Source: an uncultured Bacilli bacterium (lineage in GTDB: Bacteria > Bacillota_I > Bacilli_A > RF39 > UBA660). Taken from it: a DNA stretch of 64,000 bases. The notes below the pieces were generated by a model that saw nothing but the letters and a program-made list of their open reading frames with translations, searched no databases and was not told where the DNA came from. Within the stretch, counting starts at the first letter, position 1, and each line of letters opens with the position of its first letter. The stretch covers positions 35,830 to 99,829 of the forward strand of contig CAKOUR010000003.1 in the NCBI GenBank assembly GCA_934120635.1, given 5' to 3'. The position numbers and the translations under genes were made by a program. Below are positions 33,786 through 41,929 of the stretch, piece by piece.

Positions 33786-34742
33786 TTATGAATCTAGATT
33801 TTCTATTTTATAAAATTCTTGATTATCAACAAGTAACATCACTGTTTTAACATTATAATTATCTTTCATAGAAAGACCTAATGTGTAAATTACCTCTTCT
33901 AAAATATGGTTATTATTATTGCTAAGAATAGCATTATTAAAATTTAATTTTAATTGTTCTTCTTCTAAAGAATAATCTTTTAATACTACATTAGCATCTA
34001 AATAACTCATTAAATTTGTTTCGGATATTGGTGAGGTTGATAATTCATCTATAATAATTTTAATTTTATCATTTCCTTTATTATTAATATATTTAGTTAT
34101 TGGTACATAATACTTATAATCATTTTGTTGACAGACATAGTAAACCGTATATGATTCAATAGAAGATGTTTTAGTTAAATCATATTTTTTATTTATTCCA
34201 TACTTTTTATCTTGAGGAAAAGTAATATTTTTTTTACTATGTGGGAGATTTTCTAGAGTTTTTCCTTCTACTTGAATTATAATTTTGTCGATTCCATCAA
34301 TACTAGTGGAGGAATATATAATAGATTCTATCATTTTTTCCTCTAATGAAGCATTGATATTTAATAATTCTTTTGAAAAATTTATAGTAAGTACTTTATT
34401 TTCTAAATTTAAATCTAATATTTCTGTTCCAGGCGGTATGATTGCTCGAAAACCATCAGGAATAATGTAACTTTTTTCTCCATCTATAATTAATGCTTTT
34501 ATTACATCTAATGCTATTTCTTTTGTATCTAAATTTTCGCTTTTAATGGTAGTTCTTGCTATATAACCATTTCTATCTAATAAGTAAATAACTTCTTTTT
34601 TGTTATTATATTCATATTCTAAACTTGTATTTTTTATTTTATAAGATATTTTTTCATTATTAGGCATTATATACAAAAGAAAAAGAGAAAGTAATGCTAA
34701 TGATGTTATCATAATTTTTCTTGTATAAATTTTTTTTAACAT
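33786..34742 (-). CDS. gerM: Spore germination protein GerM (two GMN domains)
   Basis: 318 residues. Membrane-anchored (segment about 12-28; no lipobox Cys seen) protein with two GerMN domains: about residues 55-165 (DVIKALIIDG...FRAIIPPGTEILDLNLENKVLTINFSKELL) and 200-315 (YYVPITKYI...IKIIIDELSTSP...LKLNFNNAIL). GerM acts in sporulation and germination and supports SpoIIIA-SpoIIQ complex assembly in Bacillus. It follows gerE and its terminator. Confidence 0.88.
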   Translation of the reverse strand: MLKKIYTRKIMITSLALLSLFLLYIMPNNEKISYKIKNTSLEYEYNNKKEVIYLLDRNGYIARTTIKSENLDTKEIALDVIKALIIDGEKSYIIPDGFRAIIPPGTEILDLNLENKVLTINFSKELLNINASLEEKMIESIIYSSTSIDGIDKIIIQVEGKTLENLPHSKKNITFPQDKKYGINKKYDLTKTSSIESYTVYYVCQQNDYKYYVPITKYINNKGNDKIKIIIDELSTSPISETNLMSYLDANVVLKDYSLEEEQLKLNFNNAILSNNNNHILEEVIYTLGLSMKDNYNVKTVMLLVDNQEFYKIENLDS

Positions 34743-34778
34743 ACTATCACCTAATAATATATATGAATTAACAAAAAG

Positions 34779-34832
34779 AAAAATACTTATCTAAAAAAAT
34801 ATTACTTTAAGTATTTTTCTAAATAAGTATTA
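34779..34832 (-). terminator. Terminator after gerE
   Basis: On the minus strand AATACTTAT/ATAAGTATT form a 9-bp stem closing a larger imperfect hairpin, followed by TTTTCTTTTTG. Confidence 0.6.
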
Positions 34833-34834
34833 TT

Positions 34835-35038
34835 TTATAATTTTATACTTCCTAATCGTATTAATTCTACAACAGCTTGGGCCCGACCTTTTACTCCTAA
34901 TTTTTGCATAGCATTTGAAATGTGATTTCTTACTGTTTTCTCACTTATTCCTAGCACATTTCCAATTTCTTTTGTTGTTTTATTTTCTACTAATAAGAAA
35001 AAAACTTCTTCTTCTCTTTTGGTTAATATTTTTTTCAT
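34835..35038 (-). CDS. gerE: LuxR-type late sporulation regulator GerE
   Basis: 67 residues, essentially one LuxR HTH domain: LTKREEEVFFLLVENKTTKEI, then GISEKTVRNHISNAMQKLGVKGRAQAVVELIRLG. GerE is the last mother-cell regulator in Bacillus and controls coat genes with sigma-K. Position beside spoIIIAH, cotE and gerM supports the name. A sigma-K-type promoter precedes it. Confidence 0.93.
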   Translation of the reverse strand: MKKILTKREEEVFFLLVENKTTKEIGNVLGISEKTVRNHISNAMQKLGVKGRAQAVVELIRLGSIKL

Positions 35039-35078
35039 ATCAATTCCTCACTTCCCAAGGGTGGGATACAATCAATAG

Positions 35079-35106
35079 TATTGTATGTGAAGAATTAATT
35101 TAGGTT
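35079..35106 (-). promoter_or_regulatory. Sigma-K-type promoter of gerE
   Basis: Minus strand: AACC (35103-35106), 15 bp, CATACAATA (35079-35087), an exact CATAnnnTA -10. gerE is sigma-K dependent in B. subtilis, which raises the likelihood. Confidence 0.5.
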
Positions 35107-35112
35107 CATAAT

Positions 35113-35616
35113 TTATGATTGAAATTGTACTGAAATATACATTTTTTTATTAAATTCTTCTTGAACAGTTCGCATAATATTATTTGCTAATGATTTTGAG
35201 TTTTCACATTTATCTACAACTATTTTTATGGAATTATCTTCAATCTTAGCAAATGTTTCACATTTGTATGTAGATTTTAGTTTTTTCTCAATTGACTCTT
35301 CTGTTCCACTATTTGCTTGAATTGTTTTAATTTTTTCATAAATTGTATTTTTTTCCTGTGAAGTAGTGTCTTTATTAGTTAATTTATCTTGTAGTTCTTC
35401 TAATGTATCATTTGTTTTTGAAGTATTTTCTACCTTTAATGCTGAAATAGCATCGCTTTCTTCTATTGAAGCATTTACATTATCTTTTTTATCTAAATTT
35501 GTTTGAGCGTTAGTAGATGCTGCTAATAAATCATTTGGCATAGTGACATAATAAATACTAAGTACTAATACTAAACTAAATAATGTTAAAAACCATAAAT
35601 TTTTCTTATTCATCAT
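35113..35616 (-). CDS. spoIIIAH: Stage III sporulation protein AH
   Basis: 167 residues: short N-terminus, one membrane segment (about 7-24), a Ser/Asn/Thr-rich linker, and a C-terminal YscJ/FliF-like ring-building domain (ESIEKKLKSTYKCETFAKIEDNSIKIVVDK...ANNIMRTVQEEF). SpoIIIAH faces the intermembrane space and pairs with SpoIIQ of the forespore to build the feeding-tube channel. The other spoIIIA genes are not in the window, so spoIIIAH is here separated from its usual operon. Confidence 0.9.
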   Translation of the reverse strand: MMNKKNLWFLTLFSLVLVLSIYYVTMPNDLLAASTNAQTNLDKKDNVNASIEESDAISALKVENTSKTNDTLEELQDKLTNKDTTSQEKNTIYEKIKTIQANSGTEESIEKKLKSTYKCETFAKIEDNSIKIVVDKCENSKSLANNIMRTVQEEFNKKMYISVQFQS

Positions 35617-35652
35617 ATATTTTCCCCTTTTCTAGTTAAATATATGTTCTTT

Positions 35653-36159
35653 TTAGGAATAAATACCTAATAATTTTTCTTGATTATCTTTATCTAGCTT
35701 TTCAACTTTCCACTGATTATTTTCGTCTTGTTCTACTTTAAATTGGATAGTATAAGTTGTTTTCTTTTTTACTTTTTTTAAATTTTCTAGTAATTTTTTA
35801 GAGTAATTTAAATCTTTTTCTTCTTCTAATTTTCTTTTTTCTTTACCATAATCTAAAACAGTAATTTCTACTAATACGTTTGCTTTAGTACCATTAATTT
35901 CTTCTCTTTTTATCGAATAGCATAAATTTCTATATTGTTTTTTGACTATTTTTTGATACTCTTTTTTATCATTTTCTGTCAAATATTTTTTATCAATTAA
36001 AAGAGATTCATTAAGATCGATACTTTTATCTAGTTGTTGATATTTAGATAAATATTCTTCTACTCTAGATGTTGGTGTATTAGCTAAATTACAACCTGTT
36101 AAAAAGAATATAAAAATTACTATTATTAATTTAATTAAATTTTGTTTCTTTAAATTCAT
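35653..36159 (-). CDS. Lipoprotein, probably forespore-expressed
   Basis: 168 residues with a lipobox LTGC at about residues 20-23, then a 145-residue domain with an NTF2-like or DUF5105-like feel (RVEEYLSKYQQLDKSI...AKNVLVEITVLDYG-type strand...TYTIQFKVEQDENNQWKVEKLD). It lies 36 bp upstream of spoIIIAH, downstream of cotE's terminator, and is preceded by a sigma-F/G-type promoter. A role in the forespore membrane or in germination is inference. Confidence 0.72.
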   Translation of the reverse strand: MNLKKQNLIKLIIVIFIFFLTGCNLANTPTSRVEEYLSKYQQLDKSIDLNESLLIDKKYLTENDKKEYQKIVKKQYRNLCYSIKREEINGTKANVLVEITVLDYGKEKRKLEEEKDLNYSKKLLENLKKVKKKTTYTIQFKVEQDENNQWKVEKLDKDNQEKLLGIYS

Positions 36160-36176
36160 TATTAATTCACCATTTT

Positions 36177-36206
36177 TAGTATGAGAAAAAAACTAATTAA
36201 TATGTA
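36177..36206 (-). promoter_or_regulatory. Sigma-F/G-type promoter of the lipoprotein gene
   Basis: Minus strand: TACATA (36201-36206), 17 bp, CATACTA (36177-36183). The -10 is a perfect sigma-G match. The -35 and spacing are identical to the spoVAC promoter. Confidence 0.55.
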
Positions 36207-36236
36207 AAAAGAATCTATACTATTTTTTAGATTCTT
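36204..36236 (-). terminator. Terminator after cotE
   Basis: On the minus strand AAGAATCTA/TAGATTCTT form a perfect 9-bp stem, then TTTAC; the 5' arm overlaps the last cotE codons. Confidence 0.75.
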
Positions 36237-36792
36237 CTGTTTTTTTATCTTGATTTTGATTTGGTAAATAATTATTATCTATGGAATTATCAATGTCTTT
36301 TGCAATATTATCATCATATTCAGTATCTTCAATAATGTCCCATGGTTCTTCTTCATCTTCCACAGCGACTTTAACTTTTGTATCTCCAACAATTTCTATT
36401 CCTAATTCTTTTTCTATTTCTACTTTAATACTTTTATTATTTTCTTTAGCATTAGTACAATTTGGCTGTTTTAGACTTCTGACAACAATATCTTTTACTG
36501 TTGAATCAGTACTTTCTCTTTGGCGTACCATAACAGACTCGCTATAAGTTATTTTTTTAGTAATTACTGTTGTTTTTGTATCATTATCATAAGAGTACCA
36601 AATATTAATATCAAAACTACCATCTACTACGATTTTTCCTCCAACTTCTGATCCTTTAAATTTGTGATTGATTACCCAACAACCTAATACTGTTGTTGGA
36701 ATGTTTTCTGTTTCTATTGTATAGGAATTCTTATAATATTTTTTGCCTTTACCAATAATTGCTTTTGTTACAATTTCTTTAAAAGCTGGCAA
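36220..36792 (-). CDS. cotE: Outer spore coat morphogenetic protein CotE
   Basis: 190 residues. CotE directs outer coat assembly in the mother cell. Conserved text: FKEIVTKAIIGKGKKYYKNSYTI, TTVLGCWVINHKFKGSEVGG, VDGSFDINIWYSYDNDTKT and QPNC. An acidic, Asn-rich tail follows. The start is placed at TTG 36792 (read as MPAFKEIV), which aligns with the B. subtilis N-terminus MSEYREI and lies after GGGGTGAT; the in-frame GTG at 36801 is part of that Shine-Dalgarno. It is not next to mutS/mutL as in Bacillus. Confidence 0.93.
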   Translation of the reverse strand: MPAFKEIVTKAIIGKGKKYYKNSYTIETENIPTTVLGCWVINHKFKGSEVGGKIVVDGSFDINIWYSYDNDTKTTVITKKITYSESVMVRQRESTDSTVKDIVVRSLKQPNCTNAKENNKSIKVEIEKELGIEIVGDTKVKVAVEDEEEPWDIIEDTEYDDNIAKDIDNSIDNNYLPNQNQDKKTEESKK

Positions 36793-37107
36793 CTTTATCA
36801 CCCCTCTAGTTTAATTTATGTTAAAACTTTAATTTAAGAACATTTTATTATATTTCTAAAAAATATTTGTGGTAATATTTATTTGGTTAGAAAATACTTA
36901 TTTAGTTTTTAGTTAAGTAGTTATAGAAGGAAGGATAGTATTGTAATTTTTTATTTATAGTATTCTTAGAGTTAATTTATTACTGTTTACATCATCAAAG
37001 TACTCTTTAATTTAGGAATATTCCTTATTTTTAGAAAAGTATATTAAAATAAATATTGCGCTATAGAAAGGTGAGGTGATTTTACTAAATAAAACTTAGT
37101 AATTATA
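36793..37107. other. Divergent intergenic region, cotE to 37108 gene
   Basis: About 315 bp, very AT-rich. It holds the cotE ribosome binding site on the minus strand, with CATAAATT as a possible mother-cell -10, and on the plus strand an AAAGGTGAGGTG sequence at 37068-37079 that is too far from the ATG at 37108 to serve it. Nothing else recognised. Confidence 0.4.
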
Positions 37108-37782
37108 ATGAAAAAAGAATTCGTGCAAAAAAAGAAAAAATTGGAAAAGTTAATTTTAAATAATTATACTGAAATTAATATTATTATTTATTTTTTACTT
37201 ATTAATCATAAGCTTGATAATATTATAGAAAAGTTAGATGATAAAGAGGTTACTATTAATCAAATTAGTGTTGTCAAGAAAGGTTATTTAACTAGTGAAG
37301 AACAATTATTAGATACTTTAAAATATATTATTGATTGTTTTGATAATGAATTTTGGTTTATTAAAACTAATAGAAATATAATTATTGATTGTTTGATTAA
37401 TTCTCCTAGAGCTAAAGAACTTATTTATTCAAAGAAATATATTGGTGATAATCAATATATTGACTATTTTTTTGAATTATTTCAAAATATTATGATTGAT
37501 AATTTTAAAAAAATTTTACTCTATTCAACAATTGATTTACAAGAAATATTTAAAAAAAATAAAATTAAAAACTTGAATGATGTAAAGAATGTATACAGAT
37601 TACTTAAATTAATTTGTTTATGCAATTGTACTTCTTATAATTTAATTTATTTATTTGATAATCATATTGATACTACTGGAAAAGATTTTTGTCTTATACA
37701 ATTAGAAATTTTATTTGATAGGACATATAAATTACAAGAAGATGCTTTAAATTTTATTTATAAAGGAAATTTTTTATCATAA
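37108..37782 (+). CDS. Hypothetical helical protein
   Basis: 224 residues, no recognised family, predicted mainly alpha-helical with no signal or clear membrane segment. It has Cys residues in a CLCNCTSYN stretch near residue 170. A good Shine-Dalgarno lies about 30 nt upstream of this ATG and an in-frame TAA lies between, so either initiation is unusual or the Shine-Dalgarno serves a tiny leader reading frame. It ends in a bidirectional terminator. Confidence 0.55.
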   Translation: MKKEFVQKKKKLEKLILNNYTEINIIIYFLLINHKLDNIIEKLDDKEVTINQISVVKKGYLTSEEQLLDTLKYIIDCFDNEFWFIKTNRNIIIDCLINSPRAKELIYSKKYIGDNQYIDYFFELFQNIMIDNFKKILLYSTIDLQEIFKKNKIKNLNDVKNVYRLLKLICLCNCTSYNLIYLFDNHIDTTGKDFCLIQLEILFDRTYKLQEDALNFIYKGNFLS

Positions 37783-37810
37783 AAGAAGAACCTAATTTGG
37801 TTCTTCTTTT
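37781..37810. terminator. Bidirectional terminator
   Basis: AAAAGAAGAACC/GGTTCTTCTTTT perfect 12-bp stem with a 6-nt loop, between the convergent genes 37108-37782 and 37792-38406. Confidence 0.85.
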
Positions 37811-38406
37811 AATTTTTCTAATAAAAGGTTTAAGTTATCTTCTTTATATTCTGGTTTTTCTATTATTGTGCCTGTCTTATAGGATAATATTCCATATTGA
37901 TTATCCTTTTTTATGATAATATTTTGGAAATTATATCCTTGTAAAAGATTGTTGTTTAATATTCCTACTTGATCATAGATAATAGGAACAATTATTTTTC
38001 CTGTATTATCAATAATACCTTGTTTAGATTTTAATGTTACAATAAAATGTTCTTGATCTAGAACTGTATAATCTTCATAAGAATTACTAATCATTTTTCC
38101 TGTTCTATAATTAAATAATAATGTTTTATTACTGTTATTATATTCTAATATAACATAATTATTATCTATACTTCTTTTATAAAAAGGACATTCTTTGTCT
38201 TTGCAATCATATTTAGAGTATATTAAATTTTTCTTTTCTTGTGTTTCTGATACACAAAGGTTTCCTTCACATTCATAGAAAAATAATTCATTTTTTGTTA
38301 AATATTGGTATTTAATTTTATAATTCATTACCATTAATAGTATTTCTATTAATAACAGGAATAAAGATGTAACCCATAATATTCTTCCAAAATTATGTTT
38401 TTTCAT
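37792..38406 (-). CDS. Membrane-anchored protein with WG-like repeats
   Basis: About 204 residues: N-terminal membrane segment (about 9-28), a Cys-containing region (FYECEGNLCV and YDCKDKECPFYK, possibly two disulfides), then strands such as KSKQGIIDNTGKIIVPIIYDQVG and DNQYGILSYKTGTII that resemble WG repeats. The start is set at ATG 38406 with GAGG 6 nt upstream, one base past the stop of the preceding prepilin-like gene. Function unknown; probably extracytoplasmic. Confidence 0.65.
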   Translation of the reverse strand: MKKHNFGRILWVTSLFLLLIEILLMVMNYKIKYQYLTKNELFFYECEGNLCVSETQEKKNLIYSKYDCKDKECPFYKRSIDNNYVILEYNNSNKTLLFNYRTGKMISNSYEDYTVLDQEHFIVTLKSKQGIIDNTGKIIVPIIYDQVGILNNNLLQGYNFQNIIIKKDNQYGILSYKTGTIIEKPEYKEDNLNLLLEKLKEEPN

Positions 38407-38407
38407 C

Positions 38408-39196
38408 TTAATCCTCACTTTCAAAACTTTCAATTTTAGTTAATTTAAATTCATAGTTATTTTTGTAATCATTCCAGTCTTTAGGAATAAAGGTTATTTT
38501 GTCTTTTGCTAGATCTTTTCCTTTTGTTAAGTAAGTGAATGCTATTGCAGTTCCATCATCACTTGTAATAGTTAAGTTTTCAAATGTATAAGTCTTTCCT
38601 TTTTGATTTACATCTAAACGAAGTGTATACTGTCCAGTTTTATTTGGAGTAAATTTAAAATTTTTTTTGTTTGACATATAATAGTATGTATCATATTTTC
38701 CATCTAGCATAAAGAATGCCTCTACAGTATCATTGCCATTTCCTCCCCAATTACCAGCAGTATCACAAGAAAAAGTATATGTTTTTGATTTTTCTAAGTA
38801 AGCATATGCATTTATAAAAGTATAACCATCATCTTCTTTAGAAGTAACAGTTACTTTTTTGTTTTTTACTGAATATATTGCTCTATTATTAGAATCTGTA
38901 ACATTTTCAACATTATCTAAACCAAATAGCAAGTTAATATTGGATGATATTTCAAAAGAATATTTTCCTGTTGTTAGAGCTTTTCTTTCTGTAAGTGCTT
39001 TTTCAATACCAATATTACTATCATTTGTTACGTCTTTTAATTTAAAACTTTCCTCTAGTTTTACAGTTGATCTTTCCAACAGTTGTTTTTTTGTTTGTAA
39101 CCCGTTTAAAATAGAAAACATTAATAGAATAAATAAAATAAATAATGTGTATAAAATTCCTGTGATAGCAAATCCTTTGTTGTCTAGTTTTCTCAT
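38408..39196 (-). CDS. Prepilin-like secreted protein
   Basis: 262 residues. N-terminus NKGFAITGILYTLFILFILLMF resembles a type IV prepilin leader (G before Phe +1) but lacks the usual Glu +5. The remainder is a beta-rich domain with features of a jelly-roll or carbohydrate-binding fold (YTFINAYAYLEKSKTYTFSCD, YTLRLDVNQKGKTYTFENLTI). Operon with the WG-like gene. Possible major or minor pilin for the ATPase at 28.9 kb, which is inference. Confidence 0.6.
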   Translation of the reverse strand: MRKLDNKGFAITGILYTLFILFILLMFSILNGLQTKKQLLERSTVKLEESFKLKDVTNDSNIGIEKALTERKALTTGKYSFEISSNINLLFGLDNVENVTDSNNRAIYSVKNKKVTVTSKEDDGYTFINAYAYLEKSKTYTFSCDTAGNWGGNGNDTVEAFFMLDGKYDTYYYMSNKKNFKFTPNKTGQYTLRLDVNQKGKTYTFENLTITSDDGTAIAFTYLTKGKDLAKDKITFIPKDWNDYKNNYEFKLTKIESFESED

Positions 39197-39280
39197 GATC
39201 CACCTTCTATTCTACTAACATTATAAACGATATTTTCTAAAATAGCAACCAACTTACCCACTAAAATTTTATGTTAAAAC

Positions 39281-39303
39281 AAAAGTACTAATTCAGTATT
39301 TTT
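39281..39303. repeat. Degenerate copy of the TACTGATTCAGTA motif
   Basis: AAAAGTACTAATTCAGTATT, a degenerate palindrome just beyond the rplQ terminator. Similar sequences occur at 41880-41916 and about 53141. Confidence 0.4.
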
Positions 39304-39305
39304 GC

Positions 39306-39335
39306 ACAAAAAAAGATGCTTTTCAATAAACATCT
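39306..39335 (-). terminator. Terminator of the ribosomal protein cluster after rplQ
   Basis: On the minus strand AGATGTTT pairs with AAAGCATCT (one wobble) and is followed by TTTTTTT. Confidence 0.75.
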
Positions 39336-39344
39336 CTTTCTTTA

Positions 39345-39686
39345 TTAAACTAACTTTAAGATAACCATTAAAGCGTTATCTCCACGTCTTTCTTCTGTTT
39401 TAATAATTCTTGTATATCCACCTTGTCTATCTTCATATCTTTTTGCAAGGTCATTGAATACTTTATTTACACATTCTTCATCATTATGTAGGAATGCTAA
39501 CGCAAGTCTACGTGTTACTAAAGTATTTTTCTTTCCATAAGTAACCATCTTATCAAAGCATTTTCTTACTTCTTTTGCTCTAGTTTCAGTTGTTGTAATA
39601 CTTTCGTTTAAGATTAGTTGTTTTGTTAGGCTTGCTAACATGCTTCTTCTATGTTTGTTATCTCTACCTAATTTTCTATAAGCCAT
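39345..39686 (-). CDS. rplQ: Ribosomal protein L17
   Basis: 113 residues. Large-subunit protein; [20 protein letters not shown], then [12 protein letters not shown], and C-terminal [13 protein letters not shown] are family features. Last gene of the S10-spc-alpha cluster. Confidence 0.98.
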   Translation of the reverse strand: MAYRKLGRDNKHRRSMLASLTKQLILNESITTTETRAKEVRKCFDKMVTYGKKNTLVTRRLALAFLHNDEECVNKVFNDLAKRYEDRQGGYTRIIKTEERRGDNALMVILKLV

Positions 39687-39702
39687 AATATCCTCCTTCT
39701 AA

Positions 39703-40659
39703 TTAATCATCATCTCTAAAGTTAAGACCCATGCTTTTTACTTTATCGATAACTTCTTTTAATGATTTCTTTCCTAAGTTACGGATTTTCATCATTTCAT
39801 TTTCACTCTTATCAACAAGATCATGTAATGTTAAAATACCAGCACGTTTTAAGCAGTTATATGCTCTAACACTTAAATCTAAGTCATCAATAGAAGTTTC
39901 TAATGCTTTTTGATTAGGATCTTCTGCTTTAGAACTCATTAATCCTGTTTCATCAGCAATTTCATTTAAATCTGCTAAAATATTAAAGTGCTCAATTAAA
40001 ATTCTACTTGCTAGAGCAACAGATTCTTCTGGAGTGATTGATCCATTTGTCCATACTTCTAAGATTAATTTGTCATAGTTATTATCTTGTCCAACACGAG
40101 CGTTTTCTACTTCATAATTGATTCTTTCGATAGGAGAAAATAGACTGTCAATAAATATTGTGTTTTGTTTTGCTCCTTCGCCATATAAAGTTTTGTTTTC
40201 TTCTGCTCTATTGTATCCTCTTCCATGACCAATTGTCATTTCCATATCGATACTAGCACCTTCTGCTAGAGTGCAAATTAATTGATCTGGATTTAAAATT
40301 TCGATATCTGTATCAGCTTCAATATCTCTAGCATATACTTCTCCTTCAGTATTTTTATGAATTCTTAAAATATAGTCATAATTATCAGAATGATTTTTAA
40401 TTACAACGCTTTTTAAATTTAAAACGATTGCTGTTACATCTTCAATTACGCCATCAATTTTTTGAAATTCATGGGCAACACCTTCGATTTTTACGCTAGT
40501 GATTGCATCTCCTGGTAAACTTGATAACATTACTCTTCTAAGGGCATTTCCTAGAGTTGTACCAAATCCTCTTTCTAAGGGTTCAATTTCAAATTTACCA
40601 TAATTGTCGCTTTCAACATATTCTTTTACTTTATAATCAGGTTTTTCAAATTTTAACAT
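39703..40659 (-). CDS. rpoA: RNA polymerase alpha subunit
   Basis: 318 residues. N-terminal assembly domain (FEIEPLERGFGTTLGNALRRVMLSS) and C-terminal domain for UP elements and activators (LDLSVRAYNCLKRAGILTLHDLV and NLGKKSLKEV), joined by an acidic linker. Standard position between rpsK and rplQ. Confidence 0.99.
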   Translation of the reverse strand: MLKFEKPDYKVKEYVESDNYGKFEIEPLERGFGTTLGNALRRVMLSSLPGDAITSVKIEGVAHEFQKIDGVIEDVTAIVLNLKSVVIKNHSDNYDYILRIHKNTEGEVYARDIEADTDIEILNPDQLICTLAEGASIDMEMTIGHGRGYNRAEENKTLYGEGAKQNTIFIDSLFSPIERINYEVENARVGQDNNYDKLILEVWTNGSITPEESVALASRILIEHFNILADLNEIADETGLMSSKAEDPNQKALETSIDDLDLSVRAYNCLKRAGILTLHDLVDKSENEMMKIRNLGKKSLKEVIDKVKSMGLNFRDDD

Positions 40660-40688
40660 TTAAAACACTCTCCTTTACTTATTTTATC

Positions 40689-41081
40689 TTATCCACGACG
40701 TTTTTTTGGTGGACGACAACCATTATGTGGAATTGGTGTTTCATCAGTAATTTTCGTTACTTTTAAACCTGTAGCTTGTAATGAACGAATTGCCATTTCA
40801 CGACCAGCACCTAATCCTTTTACTACAACTTCAACTTCTTTCATTCCCATTTCTACTGCTTTAGCTCCTGCAATTTCTGCACTTTTACCAGCAGCATATG
40901 GAGTAGATTTTTTACTTCCTTTAATTCCTTGTGTACCACTTGATGCCCAACATAAAGCATTTCCTTCTTTATCTGTAACTGTTACTACAGTATTATTAAA
41001 TGTTGATTGAATATGTACAACACCTGATGGAACATTCTTCTTTACTTTACGTTTTCTTGCATTATATTTTCCATTTGCCAT
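40689..41081 (-). CDS. rpsK: Ribosomal protein S11
   Basis: 130 residues. [18 protein letters not shown], the glycine-rich [19 protein letters not shown] and C-terminal [15 protein letters not shown] are diagnostic. Part of the 30S platform near the mRNA exit. Confidence 0.99.
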   Translation of the reverse strand: MANGKYNARKRKVKKNVPSGVVHIQSTFNNTVVTVTDKEGNALCWASSGTQGIKGSKKSTPYAAGKSAEIAGAKAVEMGMKEVEVVVKGLGAGREMAIRSLQATGLKVTKITDETPIPHNGCRPPKKRRG

Positions 41082-41099
41082 AAAAGATTCCCTCCTTCA

Positions 41100-41465
41100 T
41101 TATTTCTTCTTATTAGCAACTACTTTACCTTTACCTTTACGAGTTCTTGCGTTTCTTGATGTTCTTTGTCCTCTTACTGGTAGGCCTTTGATGTGTCTTT
41201 TTCCACGATAGCATCCAATTTCTTTTAAGTTTTTAATACTTAAAGCAACTTCTCTTCTTAAGTCACCTTCTACTGGATATTTATCGATTTCTTTTCTAAT
41301 TGCTGCTAATTCTTCATCTGTTAAGTCTTTTGCTTTTTTATTTAAATCAACATTAGCATCATTTAAAATTGTTTTTGCTAATTGTCTTCCAATCCCATAA
41401 ATATAAGTTAATGATACTTCAATTCTTTTTTCATTAGGGATATCAACGCCTTTAATACGTGCCAT
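41100..41465 (-). CDS. rpsM: Ribosomal protein S13
   Basis: 121 residues. [26 protein letters not shown] and the C-terminal [17 protein letters not shown] are diagnostic. Located in the 30S head, contacting tRNA. Confidence 0.99.
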   Translation of the reverse strand: MARIKGVDIPNEKRIEVSLTYIYGIGRQLAKTILNDANVDLNKKAKDLTDEELAAIRKEIDKYPVEGDLRREVALSIKNLKEIGCYRGKRHIKGLPVRGQRTSRNARTRKGKGKVVANKKK

Positions 41466-41481
41466 TTAAAATTACCTCCTA

Positions 41482-41595
41482 TTATCCTTGCTTTTGCTTA
41501 TGTTTTGGATTTTCACAAATAACCATAAGCTTTCCATTTCTTTTAATAATTTTGCATTTATCACAAATAGGTTTTACTGACGCTCTTACTTTCAT
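41482..41595 (-). CDS. rpmJ: Ribosomal protein L36 (zinc-binding type)
   Basis: 37 residues: starts [15 protein letters not shown] and ends [13 protein letters not shown]. Cys11, Cys14, Cys27 and His32 form the zinc site. Short, easily missed gene between infA and rpsM, with an AGGAGG-like Shine-Dalgarno. The zinc-type L36 fits the zinc-type S14 in the same cluster. Confidence 0.97.
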   Translation of the reverse strand: MKVRASVKPICDKCKIIKRNGKLMVICENPKHKQKQG

Positions 41596-41606
41596 AATTC
41601 TTCCTC

Positions 41607-41825
41607 CTATTTTTTATTATAGATTATACGCCCATGTGTTAAGTCGTAAGGTGACAATTCTATAACAACGGTATCACCTGGTAAGATACGTATATTGTTT
41701 ACGCGCATTTTACCAGAAACATGGGCTACTACCTCGTGTCCTCCATCAAGTACAACCTTGAATTTACCACCGGGTATTAAATCTACTACCTTTCCTTGAG
41801 TTTCGATAACATCACTTTTACTCAA
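41607..41825 (-). CDS. infA: Translation initiation factor IF-1
   Basis: 72 residues from a TTG start at 41825 ([14 protein letters not shown]...). S1-like OB fold with [17 protein letters not shown] and LTHGRIIY. The TTG is preferred because AGGAG lies 9 nt upstream and the N-terminus then aligns with other IF-1 proteins; an ATG three codons earlier touches the Shine-Dalgarno. The map gene, usually next to infA, is absent. Confidence 0.95.
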   Translation of the reverse strand: MSKSDVIETQGKVVDLIPGGKFKVVLDGGHEVVAHVSGKMRVNNIRILPGDTVVIELSPYDLTHGRIIYNKK

Positions 41826-41879
41826 AATAATCATCTCCTGTTAATTATTTATCACCTATATTTAAGTAATATTTATTTA

Positions 41880-41916
41880 TTTTAAGTAAAGTACTGATTC
41901 AGTATTTTACTTAAAA
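41880..41916. repeat. 18-bp inverted repeat between adk and infA
   Basis: TTTTAAGTAAAGTACTGA and its complement (899-916) form an 18-bp hairpin with one wobble pair and almost no loop. No T run follows on the minus strand, so simple termination is unlikely. It occupies the place where map would normally be. It may be an intercistronic processing or attenuation element. Confidence 0.6.
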
Positions 41917-41929
41917 CTTTTATCTTTGT

